A stretch of 64,000 nucleotides of DNA from Bdellovibrio sp. CG22_combo_CG10-13_8_21_14_all_39_27 (GCA_002786715.1 PCTW01000055.1:1-64000), one strand, 5' to 3'; shown: positions 29,396-39,224, numbered from the stretch's first letter. Notes: a model not told the origin generated them from the sequence alone. Numbers and translations are program-made.

Positions 29396-31494
29396 TTTGA
29401 TCCAAAGTTCTTCAGGGATGCTGGAGTTTTAAATCTTTTTCCGTAAAGTTTTTCAAGGCTTTGACAGTCTTTAACAAATTGCTCGACGCCTCTTTGATGA
29501 ATATAGCTTAAAGTTCCACCTGTATACGGTGGGAATCCCCAACCTAAAATTGAACCCACATCTGCATCTCTTTCTTCTCTAATGATTTTTTCTTCTAAGC
29601 ATTTGTAAGTCTCTAATGCTTGAATCGTGAGCAATCGCAACGATAGAGCTTCTCTTGAAAATCCATGTTCTTTTGTTGGAAATTTTTCTGAAAGAATTGG
29701 TGACAGTCGCTTCTTTTGGTTTTCAGGGTAATCATAAAAACCTGCCCCTGTTTTCCGACCTAAGCGCTTTAAGTTTTGAGTAAAGTCTGTGACGACTTTA
29801 TAGGTGGCCTGATCGATACTATCGGCTCCGAGATCTGCCTCCGTTTGTTTTAAAATGTGATAAATCAAATCGAGACTGACTTCATCAGAGACAGAGAGCG
29901 GACCAACTGGCATCCCTGCCATTTTTCCAGCACTTTCTATCAACTGAGGCTCGATCCCTTCGGTTAACATATTGATGCCTTCGATGACATAAGTTGTGAA
30001 AACTCGCGAAGTATAAAAGCCTCTACCATCATTGACGACAATGGGAGTCTTTTTGATTTTTCGAACGTAGTCCATGCATAGAGCAAGCGCATGATCTCCG
30101 GTTTTTTCACCCATAATGATTTCAACCAAGGGCATTTTATCAACTGGAGAGAAGAAATGGAGACCAATGAATTGTTGAGGTCTTTGGCTAGCCTCTGCCA
30201 ATCCTGTGATCGGTAGAGTCGAAGTATTTGAAGCGTAAATCGCCGTTTTAGGCATAACATCTTCACTTTCTTTAGTGACTCGAGCTTTGAGATTTCGATC
30301 TTCAATTACGGCTTCAATTACGAGGTCACAACCTTTCATCATTTGAGGATCGGCAGTGGGAGTAATTCTTGATAGAATAATTTCTGCTTCTTGCGATGAA
30401 AGTTTTCCTTTTTCGACTAAGTTCGATACCAGCTTTACTGAATATTCTTTACCCGCTTGTGCTGCTTCGAGCGAGATATCTTTTAGAACAACTTCGATTC
30501 CATTCATGGCCGAAGAATAAGCAATACCTCTTCCCATCATTCCGGCACCGAGAATCCCAACCTTATTTACTTTCTGTTCTGGAATATTTTGAGGGCGTGA
30601 AACTCCTTTATTACATTCGTTCATTGAGTAAAAAAGAGTATTGATCATACTCTTTGTAACTTCACTTGTGACAAGCTCGGCAAAGGCGCGGGCTTCGATT
30701 TCCATCCCCTGTTCTAGAGTTACTTGCAGTCCTTCGTAAACAACAGATAGGATTTTCATTGGTGCCGGATAATTATGCCAAGTTGTTTCCGTTACTTTTG
30801 CCATCGCCCCTGGAAACATGCGGTAGCCAACAGGTGTTTGAACATCTCCCCCAGGAAGACGATATCCCTTTTTGTCCCATGGAGCACTGGCTTCTGGGTT
30901 TTGCAGAATATATTCAGTCGCCAGTTTTAAAAGCTCTTCTTTAGAATTGGCCAATTGATGGATAAGCCCGGCTTCAAGCGCCTTACTTGGATTAAGGCTT
31001 CGTCCTTCTAAAAGAAGGGGGAGAGATTTTTCAATGCCAATCAGTCTCGGAAGCCTTTGGGTTCCTCCTCCACCTGGTAGCAAACCTAATTTTACTTCGG
31101 GCAATCCCAATTGAATTTTTGGGTGATTAAGGGCAATTCTTTGGTGACAGGCAAGAGTGATTTCGAATCCTCCACCTAAGGCCGTACCATTGATCGCTGC
31201 AACAACTGGTCTTTTACTTTTTTCTATTTGACGAAGAAGGTTTTGAAGATCGAGAGCAAGATTAAAACATTCCAAGGGGTCAGTTATATGACGAATCATT
31301 TCTAAATCAGCGCCGGCCATAAATTCTGGTCTATCAGAGGTTATGATTAAGCCTTTGAGTTTACTATTCTGTTCAAACTGTGACCATTGAAGCTTGAGGG
31401 CTTCTAAAAATTCTTTAGTGATGACGTTCATTGGTCTTGAATCGACATTTATTTTCAAGACAGCAATATTATTCTGTTCGTTATAATTTATCAT
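29392..31494 (-). CDS. fadJ: Bifunctional enoyl-CoA hydratase/3-hydroxyacyl-CoA dehydrogenase
   Basis: A 700-residue two-step beta-oxidation enzyme. Residues about 1-190 are crotonase (MAGADLEMI oxyanion hole; GLPEVKLGLLPGGGGTQRLPR carries the catalytic Glu). Residues about 310-600 are the NAD-dependent dehydrogenase (GILGAGMMGRGIAY; GLHFFSP; RGFYTSRVF). The length fits FadJ/FadB. GAGGAT sits before the ATG. It lies between a thiolase (12 bases upstream) and a CoA transferase (overlapping). Confidence 0.92.
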   Translation of the reverse strand: MINYNEQNNIAVLKINVDSRPMNVITKEFLEALKLQWSQFEQNSKLKGLIITSDRPEFMAGADLEMIRHITDPLECFNLALDLQNLLRQIEKSKRPVVAAINGTALGGGFEITLACHQRIALNHPKIQLGLPEVKLGLLPGGGGTQRLPRLIGIEKSLPLLLEGRSLNPSKALEAGLIHQLANSKEELLKLATEYILQNPEASAPWDKKGYRLPGGDVQTPVGYRMFPGAMAKVTETTWHNYPAPMKILSVVYEGLQVTLEQGMEIEARAFAELVTSEVTKSMINTLFYSMNECNKGVSRPQNIPEQKVNKVGILGAGMMGRGIAYSSAMNGIEVVLKDISLEAAQAGKEYSVKLVSNLVEKGKLSSQEAEIILSRITPTADPQMMKGCDLVIEAVIEDRNLKARVTKESEDVMPKTAIYASNTSTLPITGLAEASQRPQQFIGLHFFSPVDKMPLVEIIMGEKTGDHALALCMDYVRKIKKTPIVVNDGRGFYTSRVFTTYVIEGINMLTEGIEPQLIESAGKMAGMPVGPLSVSDEVSLDLIYHILKQTEADLGADSIDQATYKVVTDFTQNLKRLGRKTGAGFYDYPENQKKRLSPILSEKFPTKEHGFSREALSLRLLTIQALETYKCLEEKIIREERDADVGSILGWGFPPYTGGTLSYIHQRGVEQFVKDCQSLEKLYGKRFKTPASLKNFGSK

Positions 31495-31506
31495 ATAATC
31501 CTCTTT

Positions 31507-32715
31507 TTAAATTCGTTCAATTATTGTTGCGATTCCCATTCCGCCACCAATGCAAAGAGTGATACATCCGAATCTTTTTTTGGTACGTTCAAGCTCGTCA
31601 ATCAGAGTACTCATTAACATCGCTCCTGTTGCTCCAAGAGGATGTCCCAAAGCAATGGCGCCACCATTGACATTTATTTTTGAATCGGGAATTTCAAGTT
31701 CATCTCGAAAATTCATCACTACGGCGGCAAAGGCTTCATTTACTTCATAGAGATCTATATCAGATGCTTTCATATTTGCCCGGGCCAACGCTTTTAAAGT
31801 TGCAGGGGCTGGACCTGTTAGCATAATTGTTGGCTCACTACCAACAGCAGCCATTGAAATGATGCGAGCGCGTGGTTTCAGTTTTAGCTCAATTCCCATT
31901 TCTTCACTGCCAATTAAAACGGCGGCTGCACCATCAACTATGCCTGAAGAATTTCCTGCATGATGGACGTGTTGAATACTTTCAACACGCGGATATTTTT
32001 TGTAGGCGACTGAATCGAGTCCCCATTTTTCTCCGAGTTCTAAAAAGGCCGGTTTGAGTTGAGAGATTTTTTCAAAAGTTGTATCAGGGCGCATATGCTC
32101 ATCGCGATCGAGAAGAATTCTTCCGAGTGAATCTTTAATCGGAATGATTGATTTTTGAAACCTTTTCTCTTCCCAAGCAATGGCAGCCTTCTTTTGGCTT
32201 TCGATGGCAAAGCGATCCACATCTTCTCGTGTGTAACCGCGGAGAGTTGCAATCAGATCAGCGCCAATACCTTGAGGAACGAAGCCCACTTTGAATGAGA
32301 GTTCAGGATCTATCATTAAGGCGCCACCATCACTGCCCATAGCGATCCGTGACATGCATTCCACGCCGCCAGCAACTTGGAGATCAAATTGTCCTGACAT
32401 AATATTAGTGGCGGCTTGATTAATAGCTTCGAGCCCTGAACCACAAAAGCGATTGAGCGTTACTCCGGCAACTGATTGATGATAATCAGCATGGAGGGCA
32501 GCAGCCTTGGCCACATCTCCGCCTTGTTCTCCGATAGGTGTGACACAGCCTAGAATGACATCATCAACTAATTGAGTATTGAGATTGTTACGATCGCGAA
32601 TGGCCTTCAAACACTCTGCCGCTAAAGTGATGGGACGAGAACTATGAAGGGAACCATCGGCCTTACCTCGACCTCTTGGTGTACGAACTGCATCAAAAAT
32701 GTAAGCTTGTTTCAT
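31507..32715 (-). CDS. Acetyl-CoA C-acyltransferase (thiolase)
   Basis: A 402-residue thiolase, the last step of beta-oxidation. The acyl-accepting Cys is in NRFCGSGLEAIN; the other catalytic elements are NVNGGAIALGHPLGATGA and LCIGGGMGIA. AAGGAAGATGCG precedes the ATG. It heads the operon thiolase-FadJ-CaiB. A TATAAT on the minus strand (32754-32749) is the probable -10. Confidence 0.93.
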   Translation of the reverse strand: MKQAYIFDAVRTPRGRGKADGSLHSSRPITLAAECLKAIRDRNNLNTQLVDDVILGCVTPIGEQGGDVAKAAALHADYHQSVAGVTLNRFCGSGLEAINQAATNIMSGQFDLQVAGGVECMSRIAMGSDGGALMIDPELSFKVGFVPQGIGADLIATLRGYTREDVDRFAIESQKKAAIAWEEKRFQKSIIPIKDSLGRILLDRDEHMRPDTTFEKISQLKPAFLELGEKWGLDSVAYKKYPRVESIQHVHHAGNSSGIVDGAAAVLIGSEEMGIELKLKPRARIISMAAVGSEPTIMLTGPAPATLKALARANMKASDIDLYEVNEAFAAVVMNFRDELEIPDSKINVNGGAIALGHPLGATGAMLMSTLIDELERTKKRFGCITLCIGGGMGIATIIERI

Positions 32716-32725
32716 CGCATCTTCC

Positions 32726-32756
32726 TTGATTATGAAAATTGTGGCCTTATTATACT
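32726..32756. promoter_or_regulatory. Overlapping divergent -10 elements between thiolase and acyl-CoA dehydrogenase
   Basis: The 88-base gap has TATAAT on the minus strand at 32754-32749 for the thiolase operon and TATACT at 32751-32756 on the plus strand, with TTGATT at 32726-32731 as a distant -35. The two -10 boxes overlap, so the two directions should compete for polymerase. No regulator-like palindrome is evident. Confidence 0.4.
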
Positions 32757-32803
32757 ATTAATAAATGTTCTTAAGATATAAACAGTGCAGCCTGGAGCAA
32801 TAG

Positions 32804-33940
32804 ATGAGCGAAGAACTCAAGAGTTTCCGCGATACTTTTAAAAGATGGATCGAGAAAGAAATTATTCCTTTTCACGAAGAGTGGGAGAAAGCAGGAATGG
32901 TTCCGCGTGAACTTTATAAAAAAGCGGGGGAGCAGGGTTTTTTATGTCCCTTAGTCAAAGAAGAGTATGGCGGTCTGGGACTCGACTATCATTTTTCGGC
33001 CGTCATCACTGAAGAACTCTCATTTGCCATGGTGAGTGGAGTCGCCTTTTGGTTGCACTCCGACATTATCGTTCCCTATATAGAGCACTACGGAAATGAA
33101 ACTCAAAAGCAAAAGTATCTTCCTGGATGCGTTTCTGGGGATTATGTTACGGCGGTTGCAATGACAGAGCCGGGAACAGGTTCAGACCTACAAGGGATTT
33201 CTACTAAAGCAGTGCTCGAGGGAGATCATTGGGTTTTGAATGGTGCTAAAACTTTTATTTCAAATGGTCATGTGGCGAATCTATACGTCGTTGTTGCTGA
33301 AACTCCCGCCAAAGATCCTAATCAAAAATTCAAATCACTTTCGCTTTTCTTAGTAGAAGAGAATGATGTGGGATTTGAACGTGGTCGCAAGCTGCAAAAA
33401 ATTGGATTGAAAGCGCAAGACACGGCCGAGCTGGCCTTTGTTAATTGTCGCATTCCCAAAGATCGCCTGTTAGGCGAAGAAGGGAAGGGTTTTATTTACC
33501 TCTCAAATGAACTTGCTCAAGAGCGCTTAGGTGTCGCGATTATGAGTCAAGCCATGGCCGAAAAATGCGTTGAAATCACCGCTGACTATGTAAAAGGTCG
33601 CAAAGCTTTTAAAAAACGCATTGCCGATTTCCAAAATACTCGATTTAAACTTGCCGAATGTGCCACCGAAGTTAAAGTGGGACGGGCCTTTGTCGATCGC
33701 TTGATTGAAATTCATGCCAAAGAAAAGTGTTCCACGGTTGAAGCTAGTATGGCCAAAACCTGGTGTTCTGAAATGTTCTGCCGAGTGGCCGATGAATGCC
33801 TTCAACTACATGGTGGCTATGGTTATATGTGGGAATACACCATTGCTCGCGCCTATGCCGATGCCAGAGTGCAGAGGATATATGCGGGAACCAATGAGAT
33901 CATGAAAGAGATTATTGCCAGGGATTTGTTAGACAAATAA
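32804..33940 (+). CDS. Long-chain-type acyl-CoA dehydrogenase
   Basis: A 378-residue FAD enzyme for the first oxidation of beta-oxidation. FAD/substrate motifs: TAVAMTEPGTGSDLQG, FISNG, DTAELAFVNCRIP, LHGGYGYM and IYAGTNEIMKE. The usual catalytic Glu position reads IYAGT (Ala), as in long-chain and isovaleryl enzymes, where the base sits in the ELAQERLG helix instead, which is present here. GGAGCAATAG precedes the ATG. It ends in a strong terminator. Confidence 0.92.
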   Translation: MSEELKSFRDTFKRWIEKEIIPFHEEWEKAGMVPRELYKKAGEQGFLCPLVKEEYGGLGLDYHFSAVITEELSFAMVSGVAFWLHSDIIVPYIEHYGNETQKQKYLPGCVSGDYVTAVAMTEPGTGSDLQGISTKAVLEGDHWVLNGAKTFISNGHVANLYVVVAETPAKDPNQKFKSLSLFLVEENDVGFERGRKLQKIGLKAQDTAELAFVNCRIPKDRLLGEEGKGFIYLSNELAQERLGVAIMSQAMAEKCVEITADYVKGRKAFKKRIADFQNTRFKLAECATEVKVGRAFVDRLIEIHAKEKCSTVEASMAKTWCSEMFCRVADECLQLHGGYGYMWEYTIARAYADARVQRIYAGTNEIMKEIIARDLLDK

Positions 33941-33973
33941 AAAAGGGACCTTTCGGTCCCTTTTCTTTTTTTA
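33941..33973. terminator. Bidirectional intrinsic terminator
   Basis: A ten-pair stem with AAAAGGGACC, loop TTTC and GGTCCCTTTT, followed by T-rich sequence; the A-run on the left makes it work in both directions. It serves the acyl-CoA dehydrogenase and the convergent Cys-rich lipoprotein gene. Confidence 0.9.
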
Positions 33974-33975
33974 AA

Positions 33976-35487
33976 TTAGCGAGCGTATTTTTGGCAAGCT
34001 GTACTGAAATTGAGATCAGAGATATTTTCGCAACGTCCTCTAAATTTAATAGACCAAACATTGAGACTTCCAAAGAGCTCAGTGAGATCATCACAACGAT
34101 CTCCCCTTTGAACAGATGTAATGAGTTTTGTACAGTTGTCATCAGTAAAGAGTTCGATGGCATCGCGATCAACAACGGGTCTTCGCGTCGCTTGAGCCCC
34201 TCGGCGGTATTTGTCACAAGTTTGTTGTGAAAAGCTAACGTCTGGAATATTGAGGCATCTATCATCAACAGAAACGGACCAAACTTTAGCATTTCCTAAA
34301 ACAGTCATCCATGCTCCACAATCCGTCTCATGATCGAGATTGAGGACTTCTCTTGAACAGTTATCATCAGAGAAAAGTCTTACTAAAGGATTTACAGGAG
34401 GCTGAGGTTCATTTGCGAGAGTTCTCAAAGCTTCACAGCTTCCAACGAATCTTCTATCCGTAACATTGATACATGTATCATTGACTGAAACTGACCAAAG
34501 ATTGTTGCCTGAATAGATGGTTTCAAGCTTCTGACAATTATCTCTTGGATCAATGGCGGTAATGAGTCTTGAACAATTATCATCAGAGTAAGCTGAAATG
34601 ATATTCAATGGACCTCTATGAGGTCTATCTGGACCTGGACGGTTTGGTCCTGGAAAGTTCGGTCCTGGAAAATTTGGACCAGGAATAGGATCAGGTCTGC
34701 GCTGAGTTGGTTGTTCAGAAACTGTGGCCTTAAGACCTACGCTATCATGAGTATTTCCTTCTGCACGAATGCGAATGTCGTATTTTGCACTTGAAGGAAG
34801 CATGATTTCAACGGGGCTGCCTGGAAAGAGGGAGCGACTGGGAACAATAACTGGAACTCCATCAACTGTGAGGTCGTGAACAGTTACTGAATAATTCATG
34901 GCCTCCAAGCTTAGATAACGAGCATCGATATCGCGAGGAATAGTCATTGTATAATAACCTCCACCACGTCTGCGATCTACGTTGCTAAAGATTTGAGTAA
35001 AAGCCCCGTCGTTATTGCCTCCATTTCTTTCATCTTCATTAACAAGAACAGTGATTTCTTGCACCTCGACATCTATTGGATTGTAACGAAGTTGAAGCTG
35101 GCGGATGTCATCGTTGATTATCTGATTGATATCTGTATACAAGTGCTGATGACCACGTCTTAGCATAATATTATGAGTATTGAGAGTTCTTCCGTTTAAA
35201 ATGACATCAATCTGGGCCCTTCTCTCCATGCCACCATTGGGCTGAACTTCAATGAGCAGTCCCTTGAGATTGTCTCCATCGTAGTCGCGCATGAGGCCAA
35301 ACTCTCTTAGAACACCAATTTCACCACGGCGATCATTGATTTTCTTAGTGAGATAAACTCCATCTTCTGCGCCATCGACACTGCGTCGATTCCAATGACT
35401 GGCCACATCTCTCGTGGGATTTCCCGAGTGAGAGCAAGCGGCAATCAGGGTCATTAACATGACCCCTTTAAAACACTTCTTAAACAT
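33976..35487 (-). CDS. Lipoprotein with three Cys-rich C-terminal repeats
   Basis: A 503-residue exported protein with lipobox LIAAC (Cys18). After about 230 residues of beta-rich sequence (NGRTLNTHNIML, YLSLEAMNYSV) comes a Pro-rich linker of repeated FPGPN. Three homologous modules of about 65 residues follow, beginning at DDNCSRLITAI, DDNCSREVLNL and DDNCTKLITSV. Each has four cysteines, a WSVSV/WSIKF strand and a final NxxD-x-C pattern, implying two disulfides per module. No domain family is recognised. GAGGAG lies before the ATG inside an inverted repeat (see 35487-35527). Confidence 0.8.
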   Translation of the reverse strand: MFKKCFKGVMLMTLIAACSHSGNPTRDVASHWNRRSVDGAEDGVYLTKKINDRRGEIGVLREFGLMRDYDGDNLKGLLIEVQPNGGMERRAQIDVILNGRTLNTHNIMLRRGHQHLYTDINQIINDDIRQLQLRYNPIDVEVQEITVLVNEDERNGGNNDGAFTQIFSNVDRRRGGGYYTMTIPRDIDARYLSLEAMNYSVTVHDLTVDGVPVIVPSRSLFPGSPVEIMLPSSAKYDIRIRAEGNTHDSVGLKATVSEQPTQRRPDPIPGPNFPGPNFPGPNRPGPDRPHRGPLNIISAYSDDNCSRLITAIDPRDNCQKLETIYSGNNLWSVSVNDTCINVTDRRFVGSCEALRTLANEPQPPVNPLVRLFSDDNCSREVLNLDHETDCGAWMTVLGNAKVWSVSVDDRCLNIPDVSFSQQTCDKYRRGAQATRRPVVDRDAIELFTDDNCTKLITSVQRGDRCDDLTELFGSLNVWSIKFRGRCENISDLNFSTACQKYAR

Positions 35488-35527
35488 AATAGACTCCTCA
35501 ATAAATATAATTATCGTGAGTCTATTA
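35487..35527 (-). promoter_or_regulatory. Inverted repeat overlapping ribosome site and start codon
   Basis: TAATAGACTC (35487-35496) and GAGTCTATTA (35518-35527) are perfect ten-base arms separated by 21 bases. Read on the coding strand, the 3' arm covers half of the GAGGAG ribosome site and the A of the ATG. In RNA it would form a start-blocking stem; in DNA it could be an operator. The loop is AT-rich. Confidence 0.6.
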
Positions 35528-35567
35528 AATCATGATTGGGAATTTGCTTCTAGAAAGAAGAGATTGC

Positions 35568-36599
35568 TTATTTTGTATTAAGTTGACCACAAGCAGCCAG
35601 TATATCGTCACCTTTGGTTCCTCTGATCATGGAGGGAACTTTATAAGATTCGGTAATCTTTTTAAAGGCTTCAACTCTTTCGAATGACGGACGTTTGAAT
35701 TCGGAACCAGGAAAGGGATTAAATGGAATTAAGTTGAGTAAGGCCCTACGACTTTTGAGTAATTCACCAGTGGCATGGGCATCTTCCTCAAAGTCGTTAT
35801 AGTGATCGATAAGCAGATACTCATAAGTTACAAATTGCTTTTTACGCATTGGGATTTGATCGAGAACTTCGACTATTTCATGTAAGGGATAGCGTTGATT
35901 GATAGGGATCAGTTTGTTGCGTTTTTCTTCAAACGGTGAGTGAAGAGACAAGGCGATATTGACCTGAGGCATTTCATCTTTCCATCTTAAAAGCCCTGGT
36001 AAATAACCTGCTGTTGAAACGGTGATTCTTCGCGAGCCGAGGCACATTCCTTCTTCTGTTAAGAAAATCTCGCAAGCTTTTTTTACAGCATCAAAATTAT
36101 GGAGAGGTTCACCTTGGCCCATAAAAACAATATTAGGTATTTTTAACTCCGATGGTCTGTGAGTTCGAAGCCAATCCCACGCACCTAAATATTGGCCAAT
36201 GATTTCAGAAGTGGTGAGATGGCGAGTTAAACCTTGAGTCCCGGTAAAACAAAAAGAACATTTCATGGCACAACCAACTTGTGTTGAAAGGCACACTGAA
36301 TATTTTCCTATGAATGGAATGAGAACTGTTTCAACTCGTTTGCCATCATGAAGTTCAAATAAAAATTTAACAGTGCGATCCTCAGATTCTTTTGCCACTA
36401 CAATTTTTGGAAGAGTGAAGTCATAGTTTTCGCGTAAAAAGGATTGAGTCTTTAAAGCGAGATCGGTTTTGCATGGTTCAAATTGTTTCAGTTTGTAATG
36501 CCAATTATAAAGAAGCGAAGCTCCTGATGGGTGAAGATTATGCTCTAAGAATTGAGCATTAATCTCATTAAAATTTTGATCAAAAAAAGAGGCTTTCAT
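35568..36599 (-). CDS. rlmN: 23S rRNA/tRNA adenine-C2 methyltransferase
   Basis: RlmN methylates A2503 of 23S rRNA and A37 of some tRNAs. The radical-SAM cluster is CAMKCSFC; MGQGEPLHNFDAV, STAGYLPGL, NIALSLHSP and the final AACGQL with the methyl-carrying Cys all fit. I prefer ATG 36599 (343 residues) over an in-frame TTG at 36617; neither has a clear ribosome site. Confidence 0.93.
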   Translation of the reverse strand: MKASFFDQNFNEINAQFLEHNLHPSGASLLYNWHYKLKQFEPCKTDLALKTQSFLRENYDFTLPKIVVAKESEDRTVKFLFELHDGKRVETVLIPFIGKYSVCLSTQVGCAMKCSFCFTGTQGLTRHLTTSEIIGQYLGAWDWLRTHRPSELKIPNIVFMGQGEPLHNFDAVKKACEIFLTEEGMCLGSRRITVSTAGYLPGLLRWKDEMPQVNIALSLHSPFEEKRNKLIPINQRYPLHEIVEVLDQIPMRKKQFVTYEYLLIDHYNDFEEDAHATGELLKSRRALLNLIPFNPFPGSEFKRPSFERVEAFKKITESYKVPSMIRGTKGDDILAACGQLNTK

Positions 36600-36704
36600 A
36601 TGGCTTTGATATAGCAAATCATGAGGCCTACGCCTATGGGGAATTAGGGAAGTTGGAAAGTTTAAATCCTCGAAATTAAAAGAACTACATGCTAGACTTC
36701 GAAG

Positions 36705-37559
36705 ATGAAGTCCTGGTATCCCATCACTGCTTTACTGATTGGTTCCTCCCTCTTGGGATGGGCAGCCCTTTTTGCCAAGTGGGCCCTGATTGAAGCAGGT
36801 CCAGAGATCATTGGCTTTTATCGCATGCTTTTTGCTCTTCCTCTGCTTTTTCTTTTAAATAAAGCTCGCTTTCCGAAAATCAATAATGTTTTTTTAATGG
36901 CGATCTTGGCGGGAAGTTTTTTTGCTGGGGATCTTACTCTTTGGCACACAGGCGTTGGATTAACCAGTGCAAGTAACGCCACTTTTATGGTGGGCCTTTC
37001 TCCTTTGTGGGTTTCGCTCTGGAGTTGGAACAAGCACGGTAAGCCTCCACAGCTTTTTATCTTGGGATTATTTTTGGCCATTTGTGGAGCAGCTGTTTTG
37101 GCCTTCTTTCGCTCATTCTCATTTCAGCTTGGAGCTGGAGAGCTCATTTCATTAGGAGCTTCTTTTTTCTACGCCGCTTGCACCATTGCTCTTTCAAAAA
37201 GTCGAGCAAGTCTAACAGCAATAGAAGCATTAATAGGCATGAGCCTTGGAGCTTGTGTCACTTTATTTTTTATCGGAGTTATAAGACAACAAAATTTTAC
37301 ACATTTCTCTAGTCATACATGGGCTTATTTTTTAGGACTCACGCTCATTGTCCAAATTGGAGGTTGGGCGAGTATATCTTGGTCGCTCAAGCATTTTGAA
37401 GCAAGAGTCGCCTCAATGGCCCTCATGCTTCAGCAAGTGGCCACACTCTTTTTAGGAGTGGTCGTTCTCAATGAATTACCTTTAGTTTCAGACTGGTGGG
37501 GAAGTGCGCTTATTCTCTCTGGACTTTTTATAGGGCTCTTTTTGTCTAAAAAATCCTGA
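36705..37559 (+). CDS. EamA/DMT-superfamily transporter
   Basis: A 284-residue inner-membrane protein with about ten hydrophobic spans in two EamA halves (WAALFAKWALIEAGPE near the start; ARVASMALMLQQVATLF near the end). Such carriers export metabolites, often amino acids, but the substrate is not readable. No strong ribosome site is seen. Confidence 0.85.
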   Translation: MKSWYPITALLIGSSLLGWAALFAKWALIEAGPEIIGFYRMLFALPLLFLLNKARFPKINNVFLMAILAGSFFAGDLTLWHTGVGLTSASNATFMVGLSPLWVSLWSWNKHGKPPQLFILGLFLAICGAAVLAFFRSFSFQLGAGELISLGASFFYAACTIALSKSRASLTAIEALIGMSLGACVTLFFIGVIRQQNFTHFSSHTWAYFLGLTLIVQIGGWASISWSLKHFEARVASMALMLQQVATLFLGVVVLNELPLVSDWWGSALILSGLFIGLFLSKKS

Positions 37560-37672
37560 TCGTCATCATGAATTATTTCCTGATTTACAACATTCTTAGT
37601 TGCCTGACTTATCTCATAGGAAAAATTTAGTTTTTCTCTAAAATAGAAAAAAATCACACAGGAGAGATATCC

Positions 37673-37906
37673 ATGAGCAATGCTATTAAGGTTTATGCAA
37701 CATCAATTGTTCCTCCAGGAGGAAGAATTGAACCTATTCGTAGTCATAAAACAATTGCTTCATCGACGCAAATTGAAGTTCTTCATATTGCAGTGTTTGT
37801 TGGTGTTCTCTTTTTTATTTTTGGTGGATTGTGGAAAGCGGCTAAGGCCACAAAGAAAAGTACTGTTTATGCTGGTGAATTGGCACCAGAGAGATCTAGA
37901 GCGTAA
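37673..37906 (+). CDS. 77-residue single-span membrane protein
   Basis: AGGAGAGATATCC sits just before the ATG. The product has a short N-terminus, one membrane span (LHIAVFVGVLFFIFGGLW, about residues 36-54) and a basic C-terminus. No family is recognised. TAAAAT about 40 bases upstream may be a -10. It overlaps the end of the next minus-strand gene by 11 bases. Confidence 0.65.
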   Translation: MSNAIKVYATSIVPPGGRIEPIRSHKTIASSTQIEVLHIAVFVGVLFFIFGGLWKAAKATKKSTVYAGELAPERSRA

Positions 37907-39224
37907 GCAATTTCCTAAGTATAATCGGAGCGGGATTGGAGCAAGATCTTATGTTTTTGTCCCAGACTCGCTCTACATATAATGCGAGATGATGAATGGC
38001 TTCTCTGTCCATCGTTTCTCCCACTTGATTTTCAAGAATCGCTTGGGTTGAGACAAATTTCTCAATCATTCTTCTTGCCTGAAAATAGCTCATACTCATA
38101 TTTTCAATATAAGAAGGAAGTAAAATATCTTTCCAAATAATTGAGACCTCTTTCGGATTGGCCTGTGAAGGAACGTTCTTTAAGCCTGATAGGATATCTT
38201 CTCTTGAACTGGCCTTCATCATCGACTGTGTCCATTCTTTGAGGCCTGGAGTGGTTGGTCGTTGCCTAATTTGAGTGAAGGCTTCTCCAAATTTTTGCTT
38301 AAGCGAGAGTAGAAGTTTTTCATCCCCTGAGGCATAGAGATGGCGTAACATCATTGCCGTTTTTTGATCATTATTAAGCTCAGGAAGATCGCGAATGGTT
38401 CGTAGGACTTCGTCATTTTCAAAACGAGTTAGTAAAAATAAGTTGAGTGAGGAATAAGTAAGGGAGTCCTTTGAGAGACCCATCCATTGAATAATATTCC
38501 TCCACCATAGAGTACGTGGAATAACGGCAGCTTCAACTATTCCATCGACTTCTTTCAAAGGAAGTAAGATGGAATCAGGATTTTTGAGATGAAGATTTTT
38601 AAGCGCAATTTTCTTTTGTTCTGAATAGGCTTCAAATGCTTCCTTACTACCCAAAACTTTTATTAATTCTTTCTTCTCTTTGATTTTGCGAAAAAATCCT
38701 GGGAAAAAGGCATAAGTGGTTCCATAAGGAATGGCCGCACTAATGGGGAGAAGAGCTGGATTCACGTGAAAAAGGATAAAGTACATGGTGTACTCAGTAC
38801 ACATCCCAAGAATGAGAGCGATCGAAATTCCCATACCTTTCTTTTTAAAAAAGACATCAGCACCGATAGTACTTTGCTTAATAATTTTTTTGACTGCACT
38901 CCATTTGAGTTGACCTTTCAGCTTTCGAACCGCCTTTTCGGGCAGAGGCTGAGTGAGATAATGTTTGGCATAGAGATCAAAGAGTTCGAATGTCGGTTTA
39001 TCAAGGGGAGCTGGTAGATTATCTCCGGCGTATTGGAGAATCTTTTCACCTGTCGGATCGATGAGATTAATCTCTTCAGAAATTCTGAGAACGGCCTTGG
39101 CAAATTTGAGTTCAAAATCAAGTTCACTTGATGCTTGTTGAACGAGCACGTCGGGATCTTGACCCCAACCCAGTGTCGGCCCAAATAAGAGACTAAATAA
39201 GATGGGAATGATTCGCCAACTCAT
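37896..39224 (-). CDS. Exported or membrane protein of unknown function
   Basis: A 442-residue protein with signal peptide ending near GWGQD and one or two hydrophobic spans at about 134-180 (GISIALILGMCTEYTMYFIL). The remainder is helical and charged. No family recognised. It starts 66 bases from a divergent lipoprotein gene. Confidence 0.65.
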   Translation of the reverse strand: MSWRIIPILFSLLFGPTLGWGQDPDVLVQQASSELDFELKFAKAVLRISEEINLIDPTGEKILQYAGDNLPAPLDKPTFELFDLYAKHYLTQPLPEKAVRKLKGQLKWSAVKKIIKQSTIGADVFFKKKGMGISIALILGMCTEYTMYFILFHVNPALLPISAAIPYGTTYAFFPGFFRKIKEKKELIKVLGSKEAFEAYSEQKKIALKNLHLKNPDSILLPLKEVDGIVEAAVIPRTLWWRNIIQWMGLSKDSLTYSSLNLFLLTRFENDEVLRTIRDLPELNNDQKTAMMLRHLYASGDEKLLLSLKQKFGEAFTQIRQRPTTPGLKEWTQSMMKASSREDILSGLKNVPSQANPKEVSIIWKDILLPSYIENMSMSYFQARRMIEKFVSTQAILENQVGETMDREAIHHLALYVERVWDKNIRSCSNPAPIILRKLLTL

